A stretch of DNA of 64,000 bases from Lachnospiraceae bacterium UBA3689 (GTDB lineage Bacteria; Bacillota; Clostridia; Lachnospirales; Lachnospiraceae), in the NCBI GenBank assembly GCA_002371465.1, contig DFIU01000005.1:1-64000 (forward strand), written 5' to 3'. Positions 26,601 to 35,073 of this stretch are shown here, piece by piece (positions within the stretch are counted from its first letter, which is position 1; the number at the start of each line of letters is the position of its first letter). Made by a program: the position numbers and the translations under genes. The notes beneath the pieces are model-generated. The model did not search any database, had not been told where the DNA came from, and worked only from the letters and a program-made list of their open reading frames with translations.

Positions 26601-27526
26601 TGACCATTCGTACAGAGATTCCGAAGCGTCCGCCGGAATTTGAAGAAACAAGACAGCAGGGATACGCAACGTTCCCCTGCTCCATGTATTTTGCGGACGA
26701 TCCGGCAGATGAGGAGCATGTGCCCTTTCTGACCAAGCCGCACTGGCACGGAGCGATCGAATTCATTCATTTTAAAAAGGGAACCTTTCACTTAAGCATC
26801 GATATGAAGACGGACACCATCAGCTCTGACTGCTATGCGGTCGTGGGCAGCGGGCTCCTGCATTCGATCCAAAGCGACGCCCTTTATCACGAATCCGCCC
26901 TGCTCTTTCATCCGTCCATCCTGTCGACAAGGAACATGGACGCATCGGAAAATCGGCTGGTGGCGCCTTTGATGAATGGGGATTTTACCCTCCCGACTCT
27001 GATCACGCCGGATATGAAGGGATTTGAACATTTCGATTTCGCCTATCGAAGCACGGAAGCGCTGTTTGCTGCGGAACATGATCTTCACGGTGATCAGTAT
27101 ACCCTGCACACGCCAATTGCCCAGCTGAAGGCAAAATCCTATGTGATGCTGATGATCGCCTTTTTCGCGGAAAACGGGCTTTTGACCGCCGCCAAAAAAG
27201 TACCCAACCCCCAGGCGGAGGCACTGAAATCCGTTCTGACCTATGTCGGCAGCCACTACACGGAGAAGATCTATATCCGACAGCTCGCCGATATCATGAA
27301 TCTCAACGTGCAGTATTTCAGCCGCTTCTTCAAACGGGCCGTCGGGCGTACGCCGATCGAATACATCAACGAAGTCCGCATCCGGCACGCGGTCTCGCTC
27401 CTGACGCAGACGGACCTCTCCGTTCTGGACATCGCTTCTGCCTCCGGCTTCGACAATGTCAGTCACTTCAACAAGATTTTCAAACGCTCCACCGGGATGA
27501 AACCCCTGGAGTACCGCAACGCCTAA
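26600..27526 (+). CDS. AraC-family transcriptional regulator
   Basis: 308 aa. The N-terminal half is a cupin-like sensor (KPHWHGAIEFIHFKKGTFHL with metal/sugar-type histidines). The C-terminal half has the two helix-turn-helix motifs of AraC: YIRQLADIMNLNVQYFSRFFKRAVGRTPIEYINEVRI and LSVLDIASASGFDNVSHFNKIFKRSTGMKPLEYR. Start and preceding stop overlap (TGATG), so it is translationally coupled to the alpha-glucosidase. With the LacI-type gene it gives this locus two regulators, possibly one responding to sugar import and one to a breakdown product. Confidence 0.92.
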   Translation: MTIRTEIPKRPPEFEETRQQGYATFPCSMYFADDPADEEHVPFLTKPHWHGAIEFIHFKKGTFHLSIDMKTDTISSDCYAVVGSGLLHSIQSDALYHESALLFHPSILSTRNMDASENRLVAPLMNGDFTLPTLITPDMKGFEHFDFAYRSTEALFAAEHDLHGDQYTLHTPIAQLKAKSYVMLMIAFFAENGLLTAAKKVPNPQAEALKSVLTYVGSHYTEKIYIRQLADIMNLNVQYFSRFFKRAVGRTPIEYINEVRIRHAVSLLTQTDLSVLDIASASGFDNVSHFNKIFKRSTGMKPLEYRNA

Positions 27527-27638
27527 CTGCACTTTATTTTTAATGCAATCGCAGCGTTTCAACCATACAAGGTCAGAATAGTTTCAAAAATCGCACCTAT
27601 AACTGGGGCACAGTCCCCGGAATTGAGAGGACAAGCAG

Positions 27639-29309
27639 ATGAAAAAGCAGTGGTGGCACAAGAAGGTTGCCTATCAGATCTATCCGAAGAGCTTTGCCGA
27701 TTCCAACGGAGACGGCATTGGCGATCTTCGCGGCATCATCGGAAAATTGGATTATTTAAAGGAGCTGGGCGTGGACATCGTCTGGCTCTCTCCGATCTAC
27801 GCATCTCCCCTGGCTGACCAGGGCTACGATATCGCGGATTACTACCGGATCGATCCCCGGTTCGGGACCATGGACGACATGGACGAGCTGCTGAAGGAGG
27901 CGCACAAGCGCGGTATCAGCATTTTGATGGATCTGGTCGTCAACCACTGCTCCGACGAGCATGAGTGGTTCCGCAAGGCATGCCAGGATCCGGAAGGGAA
28001 ATATGGAAAGTATTTCTATCTGGAGCATACCTCCGATCCGACGACCCTCTGCAACTGGAGATCCTATTTCGGCGGCTCGGTCTGGGAGAAATTGCCCGGT
28101 CACGAGGATTACTACTACCTGCACGTCTTCCACAGGAAGCAGCCGGATCTCAACTGGGAAAATCCCGAGCTTCGCGAGGACATTTATAAAATGATCAACT
28201 GGTGGCTGGACAAGGGGCTGGACGGTTTCCGCCTCGACGCCATCATCAATATCAAGAAGGCGCTGCCCTTTAAAAATTATCCGGCTGACCGCGACGACGG
28301 GCTGGCTGCCTGCACGACCCAGCTCCACGACGCGGAGGGCATCGGGGCATTTTTGGGAGAAATGCGCGACCGCTGCTTCAAGCCTCACAACGCCTTTACC
28401 GTCGGCGAGGTTTTCAATGAAAAAGAGGAGGAGCTCCCGGATTTCATCGGTGATAACGGATATTTTTCCTCCATGTACGATTTTTTGGAGACGGTCTTCG
28501 GGCAGAGTCAGAAGGGCTGGCAGGATAACCGCGACATCACACCCGACGATTACCGCAACTGTGTCTTCGCCACTCAGAAGAAAATTGCGGACATCGGCAT
28601 GATTTCCAACATCATCGAAAATCACGACGAGCCGCGCGGCGTTTCCCGCTACATTCCGGAGGGCGATATCACACCGGTCAGCAAGAAGATGCTGGCGACC
28701 GTCTATTTCCTGCTCAAGGGGCTGCCCTGGATCTATCAGGGTCAGGAAATCGGCATGGAGAATCTGAAGATTTCCTCTATCGATGAGGTCGATGACATTT
28801 CCTCCATCGATTCCTACCAGGTCGCGCTCAAGGCCGGAGTATCTGAGCAGGACGCCCTCCGCATGATCGAAAAATACGGTCGCGACAACGCCCGGACCCC
28901 CTTCCAGTGGAATACTTCTGACCATGCCGGCTTTACAACCGGTCAGCCCTGGCTGCGGGTCAACCCCAACTACCCGGAGATCAACTTCGCTGACCAGGAG
29001 CAGGACCCGGAATCCATTTTCCACTATTATCAGAAACTGATCCGGCTCAGAAAGAGCGAGAAGTACGGCGACACGCTTGTTTACGGAGACCTGGTTCCCT
29101 ATCTTGCCGATCAGCACAACGTCATGGCGTATTTCCGCCAGACAGAGGGGCAGAAACTGCTGGTCATCGCCAATTATCAGAGTGAGCCGCGCAAGCTTCC
29201 GCTGCCGGGGACGGTCAAAAAGGTGCTGCTGAGCAATCTCGATTCCGTAAAATACGACGAAACTTCCGTCAGCCTGGAGGGCTACCAGGTCGCGGTCGTG
29301 GAACTTTGA
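27639..29309 (+). CDS. GH13 alpha-glucosidase, alpha-1,4 (maltase) type
   Basis: 556 aa, similar throughout to the enzyme at 24924. Catalytic residues are D200 (GFRLDAII), E257 (TVGEV) and D330 (NHDEPR). The residue following the nucleophile is Ala rather than Val, which in GH13_31/29 enzymes is linked to preference for alpha-1,4 bonds. No signal peptide. GAGAGG precedes the start. It lies 112 nt after the AraC gene and is probably in the same transcription unit. The two paralogs together could cleave mixed-linkage glucose oligosaccharides. A convergent terminator follows at 29384. Confidence 0.92.
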   Translation: MKKQWWHKKVAYQIYPKSFADSNGDGIGDLRGIIGKLDYLKELGVDIVWLSPIYASPLADQGYDIADYYRIDPRFGTMDDMDELLKEAHKRGISILMDLVVNHCSDEHEWFRKACQDPEGKYGKYFYLEHTSDPTTLCNWRSYFGGSVWEKLPGHEDYYYLHVFHRKQPDLNWENPELREDIYKMINWWLDKGLDGFRLDAIINIKKALPFKNYPADRDDGLAACTTQLHDAEGIGAFLGEMRDRCFKPHNAFTVGEVFNEKEEELPDFIGDNGYFSSMYDFLETVFGQSQKGWQDNRDITPDDYRNCVFATQKKIADIGMISNIIENHDEPRGVSRYIPEGDITPVSKKMLATVYFLLKGLPWIYQGQEIGMENLKISSIDEVDDISSIDSYQVALKAGVSEQDALRMIEKYGRDNARTPFQWNTSDHAGFTTGQPWLRVNPNYPEINFADQEQDPESIFHYYQKLIRLRKSEKYGDTLVYGDLVPYLADQHNVMAYFRQTEGQKLLVIANYQSEPRKLPLPGTVKKVLLSNLDSVKYDETSVSLEGYQVAVVEL

Positions 29310-29383
29310 AGCAATCTAATATTCAAGCGGCGATGAATGGCAGATTTATAAGCCTTAAAACATAACTTTGTCAGCACATAAAA

Positions 29384-29427
29384 ATACCGGCAGGACGCTC
29401 GAGTTACATCGGGCATCCTGCCGGTAT
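29384..29427. terminator. Bidirectional terminator between convergent genes
   Basis: A perfect 12-bp inverted repeat (ATACCGGCAGGA / TCCTGCCGGTAT) with an A-run on the left and a T-rich right flank. It lies between the plus-strand alpha-glucosidase and the minus-strand decarboxylase, so it can stop both. Confidence 0.85.
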
Positions 29428-29524
29428 ATCTTATTTCTCCCTTCATTGCGGCACATAGCTGATCGGATGTTCAAGGAACTACTCCTATATCGGAAGGGCT
29501 AGCACCTTCTCGGCGCCCAGAAGG

Positions 29525-31114
29525 TCACTGAACAGATTGGCAATCCCCCTTCACGCACCGCACCTTTGTGACCTTAATCACAGGCGCTAATCTTCCCAGC
29601 ATCTCAACATCCTCGCGGTCGAACAGCTGCCCCGGCAGGAGGAAGGGAATCCCCGGCGGGTAGCAGTAGACGTACTGGGCGCAGATTCGGCCGGCAAGTT
29701 GGTCGATCGGAACTTCTTCGCGGGGCATCCGCCTTGCCGCATCCCGGAGGGAATAAATCTGCTGCCGATCTTTCCGAAGAAGCAGATCTTCAAACCTAAT
29801 TTCAGACTCCTGACCATCACCATCCAATTGTCCGGCTCTTTTTTCCAGTCCCTGAGAGCTGTCAGAAGGATCAGCATCACAAGCAGATTGCGCCGCCCTT
29901 TGTACCTGTTGCTGAGAAACATCAGAAGTTACCCGGGCGTCTGCGAGGGTCTCCTCTTCCCGATCGAGAGTTAGCAGAGCGTCCGCCAGAGCCATCACGC
30001 CTTCCCTCTCGTCCCCCGGTCCGGTCATGGCAAGGACCAGGCTGCCCGACTGCATTTCCGTCTCCAAATGAAATCGTTTGCGAAGGATCTCCGCCAGGCG
30101 GGCGCCGCTTACGTGCGCATGTCGGGTGCTGATCGGAATTTTACTCTGATCAAAGCCGAAAAATTCGTGCTTTCCAAGTTCATCCTGTCCATGACATAGC
30201 ACACGAAAATGGCGCAGTTCTCGAATCCGCGCATCGAACTCATCAAGGATGACCTTCCATTTCAAAAACTGTTCCTGCCCCTCGTGCTTTACAAATTGCA
30301 CGGCACCGTCGAGCGAGAGCATCAGCGGATAAGAGGGCGAAGACGTCTCGAAAATATCGAGCTGGTCCTCGATCTCCTTAGGATCAATCCGCGTCCCCTT
30401 CAAATGAAGAAATGCGGTCTGGGTCAGACCGGTCAGGGTCTTGTGCGCCGACTGGACAGATAGATCCGCCCCCAAATGGATACTGCTGTCCGGAAAATGG
30501 GCATCAGGAACCAATCCCAAATGCGCCCCATGCGCTTCATCCACCATCAGCGGCACGCCGTGGGCATGACAGATCCGGGCAATTTCAGCAATATCGGACA
30601 CCACCCCTTCGTAAGTCGGGCTGGTAATCATCACGCCTCTGCTCTTGGGATATTTTTCCAGCATCTGTTCAACGTCTTGTGGATCAATATCCGCCGCAAT
30701 ACCGAACTCCCGGTCATAGCGGGGAAAGAGCCAGTGTGCCGTGACATTTTTCAGTTCCAGGGCGTGAAAAACGGATCGGTGGCAGTTACGGGCTACGATC
30801 AGCTCCCCGTCGTAGGGAACCATGGCAAAGATTCCCGCCAGGTTCCCACAAGTACTGCCATTTACCAGAAACCAGGTCCGATCCGCCCCCGCCATATCAG
30901 CTGCCCGGTCCATGGCGTCACGCAGGATCCCGGTCGGAGCGTGCAGATCGTCCGTGCCCTCCACTTCCGTGAAGTCATAGGCGACCGCCTGTCCCGGAAC
31001 TGTCGACAACCGCCTCTTGTGACCGGGCATATGGAGCGGGTAGAGATCCCGCTTTTTATATTCCGTTAAATCCTGATAGAGACTTCCATCCCGGCTTAAT
31101 GATTCCGATTCCAT
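29525..31114 (-). CDS. Orn/Lys/Arg-type PLP decarboxylase with polar insert
   Basis: 529 aa. A fold-type I PLP enzyme of the short Firmicutes group related to SpeA/YaaO: HMPGHKRR (28-35), FLVNGSTCGNLA (82-93), MVDEAHGAHLG (190-200), and the PLP lysine K225 in QSAHKTLTGLTQ. The C-terminal domain ends PPGIPFLLPGQ and should bind the substrate. Residues about 386-440 are an unusual Q/S/D-rich insert (DVSQQQVQRAAQSACDADPS) between the two domains. Likely product is cadaverine, putrescine or agmatine; the substrate cannot be told apart here. It follows the SCIFF maturase by 62 nt on the same strand, perhaps in the same transcript. Confidence 0.88.
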   Translation of the reverse strand: MESESLSRDGSLYQDLTEYKKRDLYPLHMPGHKRRLSTVPGQAVAYDFTEVEGTDDLHAPTGILRDAMDRAADMAGADRTWFLVNGSTCGNLAGIFAMVPYDGELIVARNCHRSVFHALELKNVTAHWLFPRYDREFGIAADIDPQDVEQMLEKYPKSRGVMITSPTYEGVVSDIAEIARICHAHGVPLMVDEAHGAHLGLVPDAHFPDSSIHLGADLSVQSAHKTLTGLTQTAFLHLKGTRIDPKEIEDQLDIFETSSPSYPLMLSLDGAVQFVKHEGQEQFLKWKVILDEFDARIRELRHFRVLCHGQDELGKHEFFGFDQSKIPISTRHAHVSGARLAEILRKRFHLETEMQSGSLVLAMTGPGDEREGVMALADALLTLDREEETLADARVTSDVSQQQVQRAAQSACDADPSDSSQGLEKRAGQLDGDGQESEIRFEDLLLRKDRQQIYSLRDAARRMPREEVPIDQLAGRICAQYVYCYPPGIPFLLPGQLFDREDVEMLGRLAPVIKVTKVRCVKGDCQSVQ

Positions 31115-31176
31115 TTCTATGTTCTTTTTAAGTACAAATTCTAATGATTCTTACTTGTGTAGGCTGCTCGTCCCCA

Positions 31177-32562
31177 TTAGGCATGTTCCGCCTGCATCTC
31201 GGCTTCCCCGATTTTCAGCATCAGCACGCACTCCATGCGCTTGCGGAAGAGCCTGCAGCCGTACTCATAGGTTCCGTGAATGTCCCCGGTCGAATGGTAG
31301 GCGTTCGCAGCACAGCCGCCGGCGCAGTACATACGCGCCCAGCATTTCCGGCACTCCGGGCGGGTGTAGACGTTGCACTCCTTGAACTGGTCTCTGAGAT
31401 CTTCCCGGTCGACGCCGTCCCAGATATTTCCCATCTTATACTGGGGATCGTTGACAAACTGGTGGCAGGGGTAGAGGTCGCCGCCTGCCGTCACCGCCAT
31501 GTACTCCGTGCCGGAACCACAGCCCGACACGCGCTTATAGACGCAGGGACCGTGTTCCAGATCGATCATGTAGTGGTAGAAGGTGATCGGCTTCCCATCC
31601 TTCTCGCGGCGCAGCATTTCCTTAGCCAGATGCTCATACTGATCATAGAGAAGGGGCAGGTCCTCCTCCGTCAGGGCGCTGGGGCTGGTCGGATCCGCCA
31701 CAACCGGCTCCATGGACAGCTCGGTAAAGCCCAGATCGTCCGCCATGTGAAAAATATCATTGGTGAAGTCCGGGTTAAAATGAGAAAAGGTCCCGCGCAT
31801 ATAGTAGCCCTTGTCGCCGCGCTCTTTGACAAATTTCTGGAATTTCGGCACGATGCGGTCGTAGGAACCGTTTCCCGCCCGGTCAACCCGGAAGCGGTCG
31901 TTGACTTCCTTGCGCCCGTCGAGGGACAGGACGACGTTATAACACTCCCGGTTCGCCCACTCGATTACCTCATCGGTCAGATTGACGCCATTTGTCGTCA
32001 GCGTAAAACGGAAATTCTTATTGTGTGCCTTTTCAATTGAACGCGCGTATTCCACGGTCTTTTTGCAGACCTCAAAATTGATCAGAGGCTCGCCGCCGAA
32101 GAAGTCCACTTCCAGGTTGCGGCGGCTGCCTGAATTTTCAACCAGGAAATCGATTGCCCGCCTGGCGGTTTCAAAATCCATCAGCCCCTCTGAGCCGTGG
32201 AACTTCCCCTGGGACGCAAAACAGTAGCTGCAGTTGAGGTTGCAGGTGTGGGCGACCAAAAGACAGAGCGCCTTGACCACGGTCGAGCGGCGCTTCAGAT
32301 AGCCCGCTGCCCTTTCATAGACATCCTCCGTGAAAAGCTTGCCCGCCTGCTTTAGCTCCCGGATATCGGAAAAGGTATCATCGAGGTCTTCCTCCGAAGC
32401 CTCCGGATGCTGGGCTGCCAGCTTTTTGCGTGCCTCCTTTTGATCATTTCCCTCATCGAGAAAATGGATCGCGTCGTAAGCGAGATCGTCCGTCACATGG
32501 ACGCTCGCGCTGTAGACGTCCAGAACCACGTTGTAACCGTTCATTTTATACTGGTGAATCAT
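31177..32562 (-). CDS. scfB: SCIFF radical SAM peptide maturase
   Basis: 461 aa, radical SAM/SPASM enzyme. The N-terminal region (about 1-95) is the peptide-recognition part. The [4Fe-4S]-SAM motif is CNLNCSYC (C107, C111, C114). VDFFGGEPLINFEV follows. The C-terminal SPASM region has clustered cysteines, including GCGSGTEYMAVTAGGDLYPCHQF and CRKCWARMYCAGGCAANAY. Family members install thioether cross-links in the six-cysteine SCIFF peptide, whose gene lies directly upstream at 32732. A terminator-like hairpin between the two (32687-32712) would make the maturase less abundant than the precursor. Fate and activity of the mature peptide are unknown. Confidence 0.95.
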   Translation of the reverse strand: MIHQYKMNGYNVVLDVYSASVHVTDDLAYDAIHFLDEGNDQKEARKKLAAQHPEASEEDLDDTFSDIRELKQAGKLFTEDVYERAAGYLKRRSTVVKALCLLVAHTCNLNCSYCFASQGKFHGSEGLMDFETARRAIDFLVENSGSRRNLEVDFFGGEPLINFEVCKKTVEYARSIEKAHNKNFRFTLTTNGVNLTDEVIEWANRECYNVVLSLDGRKEVNDRFRVDRAGNGSYDRIVPKFQKFVKERGDKGYYMRGTFSHFNPDFTNDIFHMADDLGFTELSMEPVVADPTSPSALTEEDLPLLYDQYEHLAKEMLRREKDGKPITFYHYMIDLEHGPCVYKRVSGCGSGTEYMAVTAGGDLYPCHQFVNDPQYKMGNIWDGVDREDLRDQFKECNVYTRPECRKCWARMYCAGGCAANAYHSTGDIHGTYEYGCRLFRKRMECVLMLKIGEAEMQAEHA

Positions 32563-32686
32563 GAAAGTTTATTCTCCTTAAAAACTGCATCCTGAGGACA
32601 ACAGCTCATTGTAAATTCAAATCCTGTCCTATCTCGATTGGCGACAAAGCTTGCCGTAGACTTTTAAGATACCGACAATAAGACCC

Positions 32687-32712
32687 AAAAAAGCCGGGGC
32701 TTTCACCCCGGC
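32687..32712 (-). terminator. Intrinsic terminator between scfA and scfB
   Basis: Minus strand GCCGGGG-TGAAA-GCCCCGGC followed by TTTTTTGGG: a 7-8 bp GC stem with a 6-T run, 20 nt after the scfA stop. Confidence 0.85.
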
Positions 32713-32731
32713 AGCGTCCAGCAAAAATACT

Positions 32732-32878
32732 TTATGCGTTTTCGTTTTCGCACTTCTGGTTCGCAATACCGCAGCTTGTCTTGCAAGCAGACTGGCAGGA
32801 TGTCTGGCACTCGCCGCATCCACCCTTCTTCTCGGATCTCTTCATATCTCTGGTGTTTAATGTCATGATGTGCTTCAT
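32732..32878 (-). CDS. scfA: SCIFF ribosomal peptide precursor (six cysteines in forty-five)
   Basis: A 48-aa peptide, too short for usual gene finders. It begins MKHIMTLNTRDMKRSEKKG (leader) and continues GCGECQTSCQSACKTSC, with six cysteines at 21, 24, 28, 32, 36 and 43; the last lies in NQKCENENA. This is the near-universal SCIFF peptide of Clostridia. The start has AAGGAG 8 nt upstream and a consensus promoter at 32927-32955. The partner radical SAM enzyme is the next gene. The cysteine-rich core is the substrate for thioether formation; the biological role of SCIFF is not established. Confidence 0.97.
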   Translation of the reverse strand: MKHIMTLNTRDMKRSEKKGGCGECQTSCQSACKTSCGIANQKCENENA

Positions 32879-32926
32879 AATCAAAGCTCCTTTCCTGTGC
32901 CGCAAGCGTGCAGCAATCTTGTTTCT

Positions 32927-32955
32927 ATATTAACTTTTTAGAAGGGGAGTGTCAA
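32927..32955 (-). promoter_or_regulatory. Promoter of scfA
   Basis: Minus-strand TTGACA (32950-32955), 17-nt spacer, TAATAT (32927-32932). It starts a leader of about 45 nt before scfA. Confidence 0.85.
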
Positions 32956-33015
32956 GAATAGCGAGTTTGAATCAGAACCCGGTACTCAAATGTAAGATGT
33001 TGTCCCTTCCTCATC

Positions 33016-33642
33016 TCAGTTCTCAACAGAGGGGTCTGTCTCTGTTGCCTCCACGGTCGTCTCTGCCTGCGTTTCCGGCTGGGCGTCAGTCTTCTCTTCT
33101 TCAGAATGAGTTTCCTCGCCCTGAGCTTCCGACTGCTCAGGTGCATCCCACATTCCCTCAAGGCTCTGCCCGCAGGACATACAGAACTTGGATCCTGCTC
33201 TTACCGGGCTTCCGCACTTGGGACAGACCGGACCCACGGTTGCCTCTTCAGAAGCGGGCTGGGATTGGGTCGGCTGCTGGGCCGGCTGGACCAGGGTTGC
33301 TCCACAGAAGGGGCAGAACTTATGTCCGGGCGCGATACTCTTGCCGCAGTTGGGACATTTGATCTGGCTCTTCAGATTCGCGATCTGCTCATTTGCCTTT
33401 GCAATTGAAGCCTTATGCTCATCAATCGCCTCGATTGCCGCAGAGTAATCCGGCTGCTCGCCGCCCTCTTTGACCTGCCTATAGACCAGCTCCCCGATGA
33501 TGGCGTACTGCTCCTTGATCGCTCGTTGTGCGCCCGCGATATCATTTTTGAGTTTCAACTGCTCTGCTGTATCCTTGCCGGCCGAAGAGATTGAGTTGAT
33601 CCCCTTGTTGATATTTTTACCCAGATCTTCCAAAAAGCCCAT
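33016..33642 (-). CDS. Zinc-ribbon protein with coiled-coil N-terminus
   Basis: 208 aa. Residues 1-95 are helical and charged (LKNDIAGAQRAIKEQYAIIGELVYRQ and IDEHKASIAKANEQIANLKSQ) and probably form a coiled coil. Two zinc ribbons follow: CPNCGKSIAPGHKFCPFC and CPKCGSPVRAGSKFCMSC, each with CxxC pairs. The C-terminus is an acidic E/T/Q-rich tail. No signal peptide. The N-terminal arrangement is known from uncharacterised Firmicutes proteins; no function can be given. The second in-frame ATG (33642) is preferred because GAGGT is spaced 7 nt from it. Confidence 0.85.
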   Translation of the reverse strand: MGFLEDLGKNINKGINSISSAGKDTAEQLKLKNDIAGAQRAIKEQYAIIGELVYRQVKEGGEQPDYSAAIEAIDEHKASIAKANEQIANLKSQIKCPNCGKSIAPGHKFCPFCGATLVQPAQQPTQSQPASEEATVGPVCPKCGSPVRAGSKFCMSCGQSLEGMWDAPEQSEAQGEETHSEEEKTDAQPETQAETTVEATETDPSVEN

Positions 33643-33781
33643 ATTCATACCTCGCTATTTTCCAGATACTTGATTCGTAAGCCCCTTTTTCAAACATTTG
33701 ATCCAACAGCACCAAGGCTCATCAGATCTTTAGACCTTTGAAAACAAATTTGATTATACCGGATCAGCTCTGCAATCGATC

Positions 33782-34180
33782 TTACAGATGAATGATATTC
33801 CTAAGGACGCCGAAGCCAAAAAGACAGACTATATAGCCGATCAGAAGCACATGATTTAAGGCAGACATTTTCCACTTGCGGGCTCTACATACCTCAGTAT
33901 AGATCAGTTCTCCCGCCAGAAAGGGCAGCGTCACGAACAAAAATCGATTTGCCTCAAACGCCTCACTGAAATTTCCTTTCAAAATCCCCATCATCATGTG
34001 GGTAACGCCGCAGCCCGGACAAAGAAAACCTGTAAAGGTACGAAAGACGCAGGGAATTCCCACATGTGTCACACTGAACCAGATATAATAGCCCCCTCCA
34101 AGAAGGAGAAGGGGCATGACGCGTCTTAAAATCTGCCGGATCAGCGGCTGCTCCTTGCTTGCACTTAATTCCTCTGACAT
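33782..34180 (-). CDS. DUF2752 family membrane protein
   Basis: 132 aa with three predicted membrane segments. The loop FLCPGCGVTHMMMGILKGNF is the diagnostic DUF2752 motif (CPGCGxTR/H). The conserved cysteine pair could bind metal, but no function is known. It starts 7 nt after the stop of the DUF4234 gene, so the two are probably co-transcribed. Confidence 0.85.
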   Translation of the reverse strand: MSEELSASKEQPLIRQILRRVMPLLLLGGGYYIWFSVTHVGIPCVFRTFTGFLCPGCGVTHMMMGILKGNFSEAFEANRFLFVTLPFLAGELIYTEVCRARKWKMSALNHVLLIGYIVCLFGFGVLRNIIHL

Positions 34181-34187
34181 GGATCAA

Positions 34188-34883
34188 TCAAAGCCCCATG
34201 TCAACAGCCTTGTTGATGGTATCCTGCATCAGGGCATAAGCGACAATATCCAGCCCGAAGATGGCAAGAATCAGGTAAATGACGGAGCTGCTCGACGCCT
34301 CTCCCCACTTGCTCTTGATCCGGTCGCAGCGCTCGCCCATCTTGTAGCACCAGTACCACGTATAAATGTTGCAGGTGACAATGGCCAAAAGGACAACCAT
34401 ACCACCGCTTGTAGCTCCCGGCTCATCGGCGAGCAGGTTGATCTCATCGTTCATTTTGACCATCCAGTAAAGACCGTAAATACCGCAGGTCACAAGGGAT
34501 AAGATGATGCAGAGCGCGATGCTGCGGTTGGTCCCTCTGCCGGACGGGTAGCCGCCTGCGTTTCCTCCATAGGGTTGTGGACTCGTAAACTGATTTTGGT
34601 TGTTATACCCGTTTGCATTCGGGTCAGTATAGCCATCAGCCTGATTGTACCCATTGGTATTCGCCTTGGAATAACCGTCACCTTGATTCTGGGTATAAGC
34701 CGAACCGGCTTGGGTAGAATTTGTGGTCTGATTCCGATAGTCGACAGTTTGATTTGCTTGTCCGGAGTTTGGCGCAGCTCCCGTGCCGGCGTGATTGGTG
34801 TACGCTTCACGAAGATTGGTGCCGCACTCCGGGCAAAAAGCGCTGTTGTCAGGAATCTCTTTGCCGCAATTTGGACAGAACAT
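34188..34883 (-). CDS. Zinc-ribbon DUF4234 membrane protein
   Basis: 231 aa. An N-terminal zinc ribbon (FCPNCGKEIPDNSAFCPEC) is followed by a long N/Q/G/Y-rich low-complexity region (about 30-120) and a DUF4234 membrane part with three segments (IALCIILSLVTCGIYGLYW, VVLLAIVTCNIYTWYW, VIYLILAIFGLDIVAYALM). ATG 34883 is selected because CAGGAGG lies upstream and the ribbon starts immediately after. A smaller DUF4234 paralog lacking the ribbon is at 50101. Function unknown; the ribbon could be a protein-interaction module. Confidence 0.85.
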   Translation of the reverse strand: MFCPNCGKEIPDNSAFCPECGTNLREAYTNHAGTGAAPNSGQANQTVDYRNQTTNSTQAGSAYTQNQGDGYSKANTNGYNQADGYTDPNANGYNNQNQFTSPQPYGGNAGGYPSGRGTNRSIALCIILSLVTCGIYGLYWMVKMNDEINLLADEPGATSGGMVVLLAIVTCNIYTWYWCYKMGERCDRIKSKWGEASSSSVIYLILAIFGLDIVAYALMQDTINKAVDMGL

Positions 34884-35073
34884 GCTCGTTTCCTCCTGTA
34901 AAAAATCGTTGATCGTGTCATTTCCGCTGCCTTTGGACCTGCCCAATATGAAAGCCAGTCTTTGGTGGCAACAGATTCATTATAGTACATAGTCCGCCAC
35001 TTTGCGACAGGACGCGTAGATAAAATCTCTATTTTTTTAAAAATCTCCGTAAGTGTACGATTCTGATTCTGTC

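Noticed and set aside
27756..29117. Minus-strand open frame of 453 codons inside the second GH13 gene
   Set aside because: Antisense shadow of a conserved enzyme; no family features or ribosome site.
31144..32040. Plus-strand 298-codon frame over scfB
   Set aside because: Antisense shadow of the radical SAM enzyme.
32629..32823. 64-codon minus-strand frame over scfA and its terminator
   Set aside because: Out of frame with the conserved SCIFF peptide; it only reflects the other reading frame.
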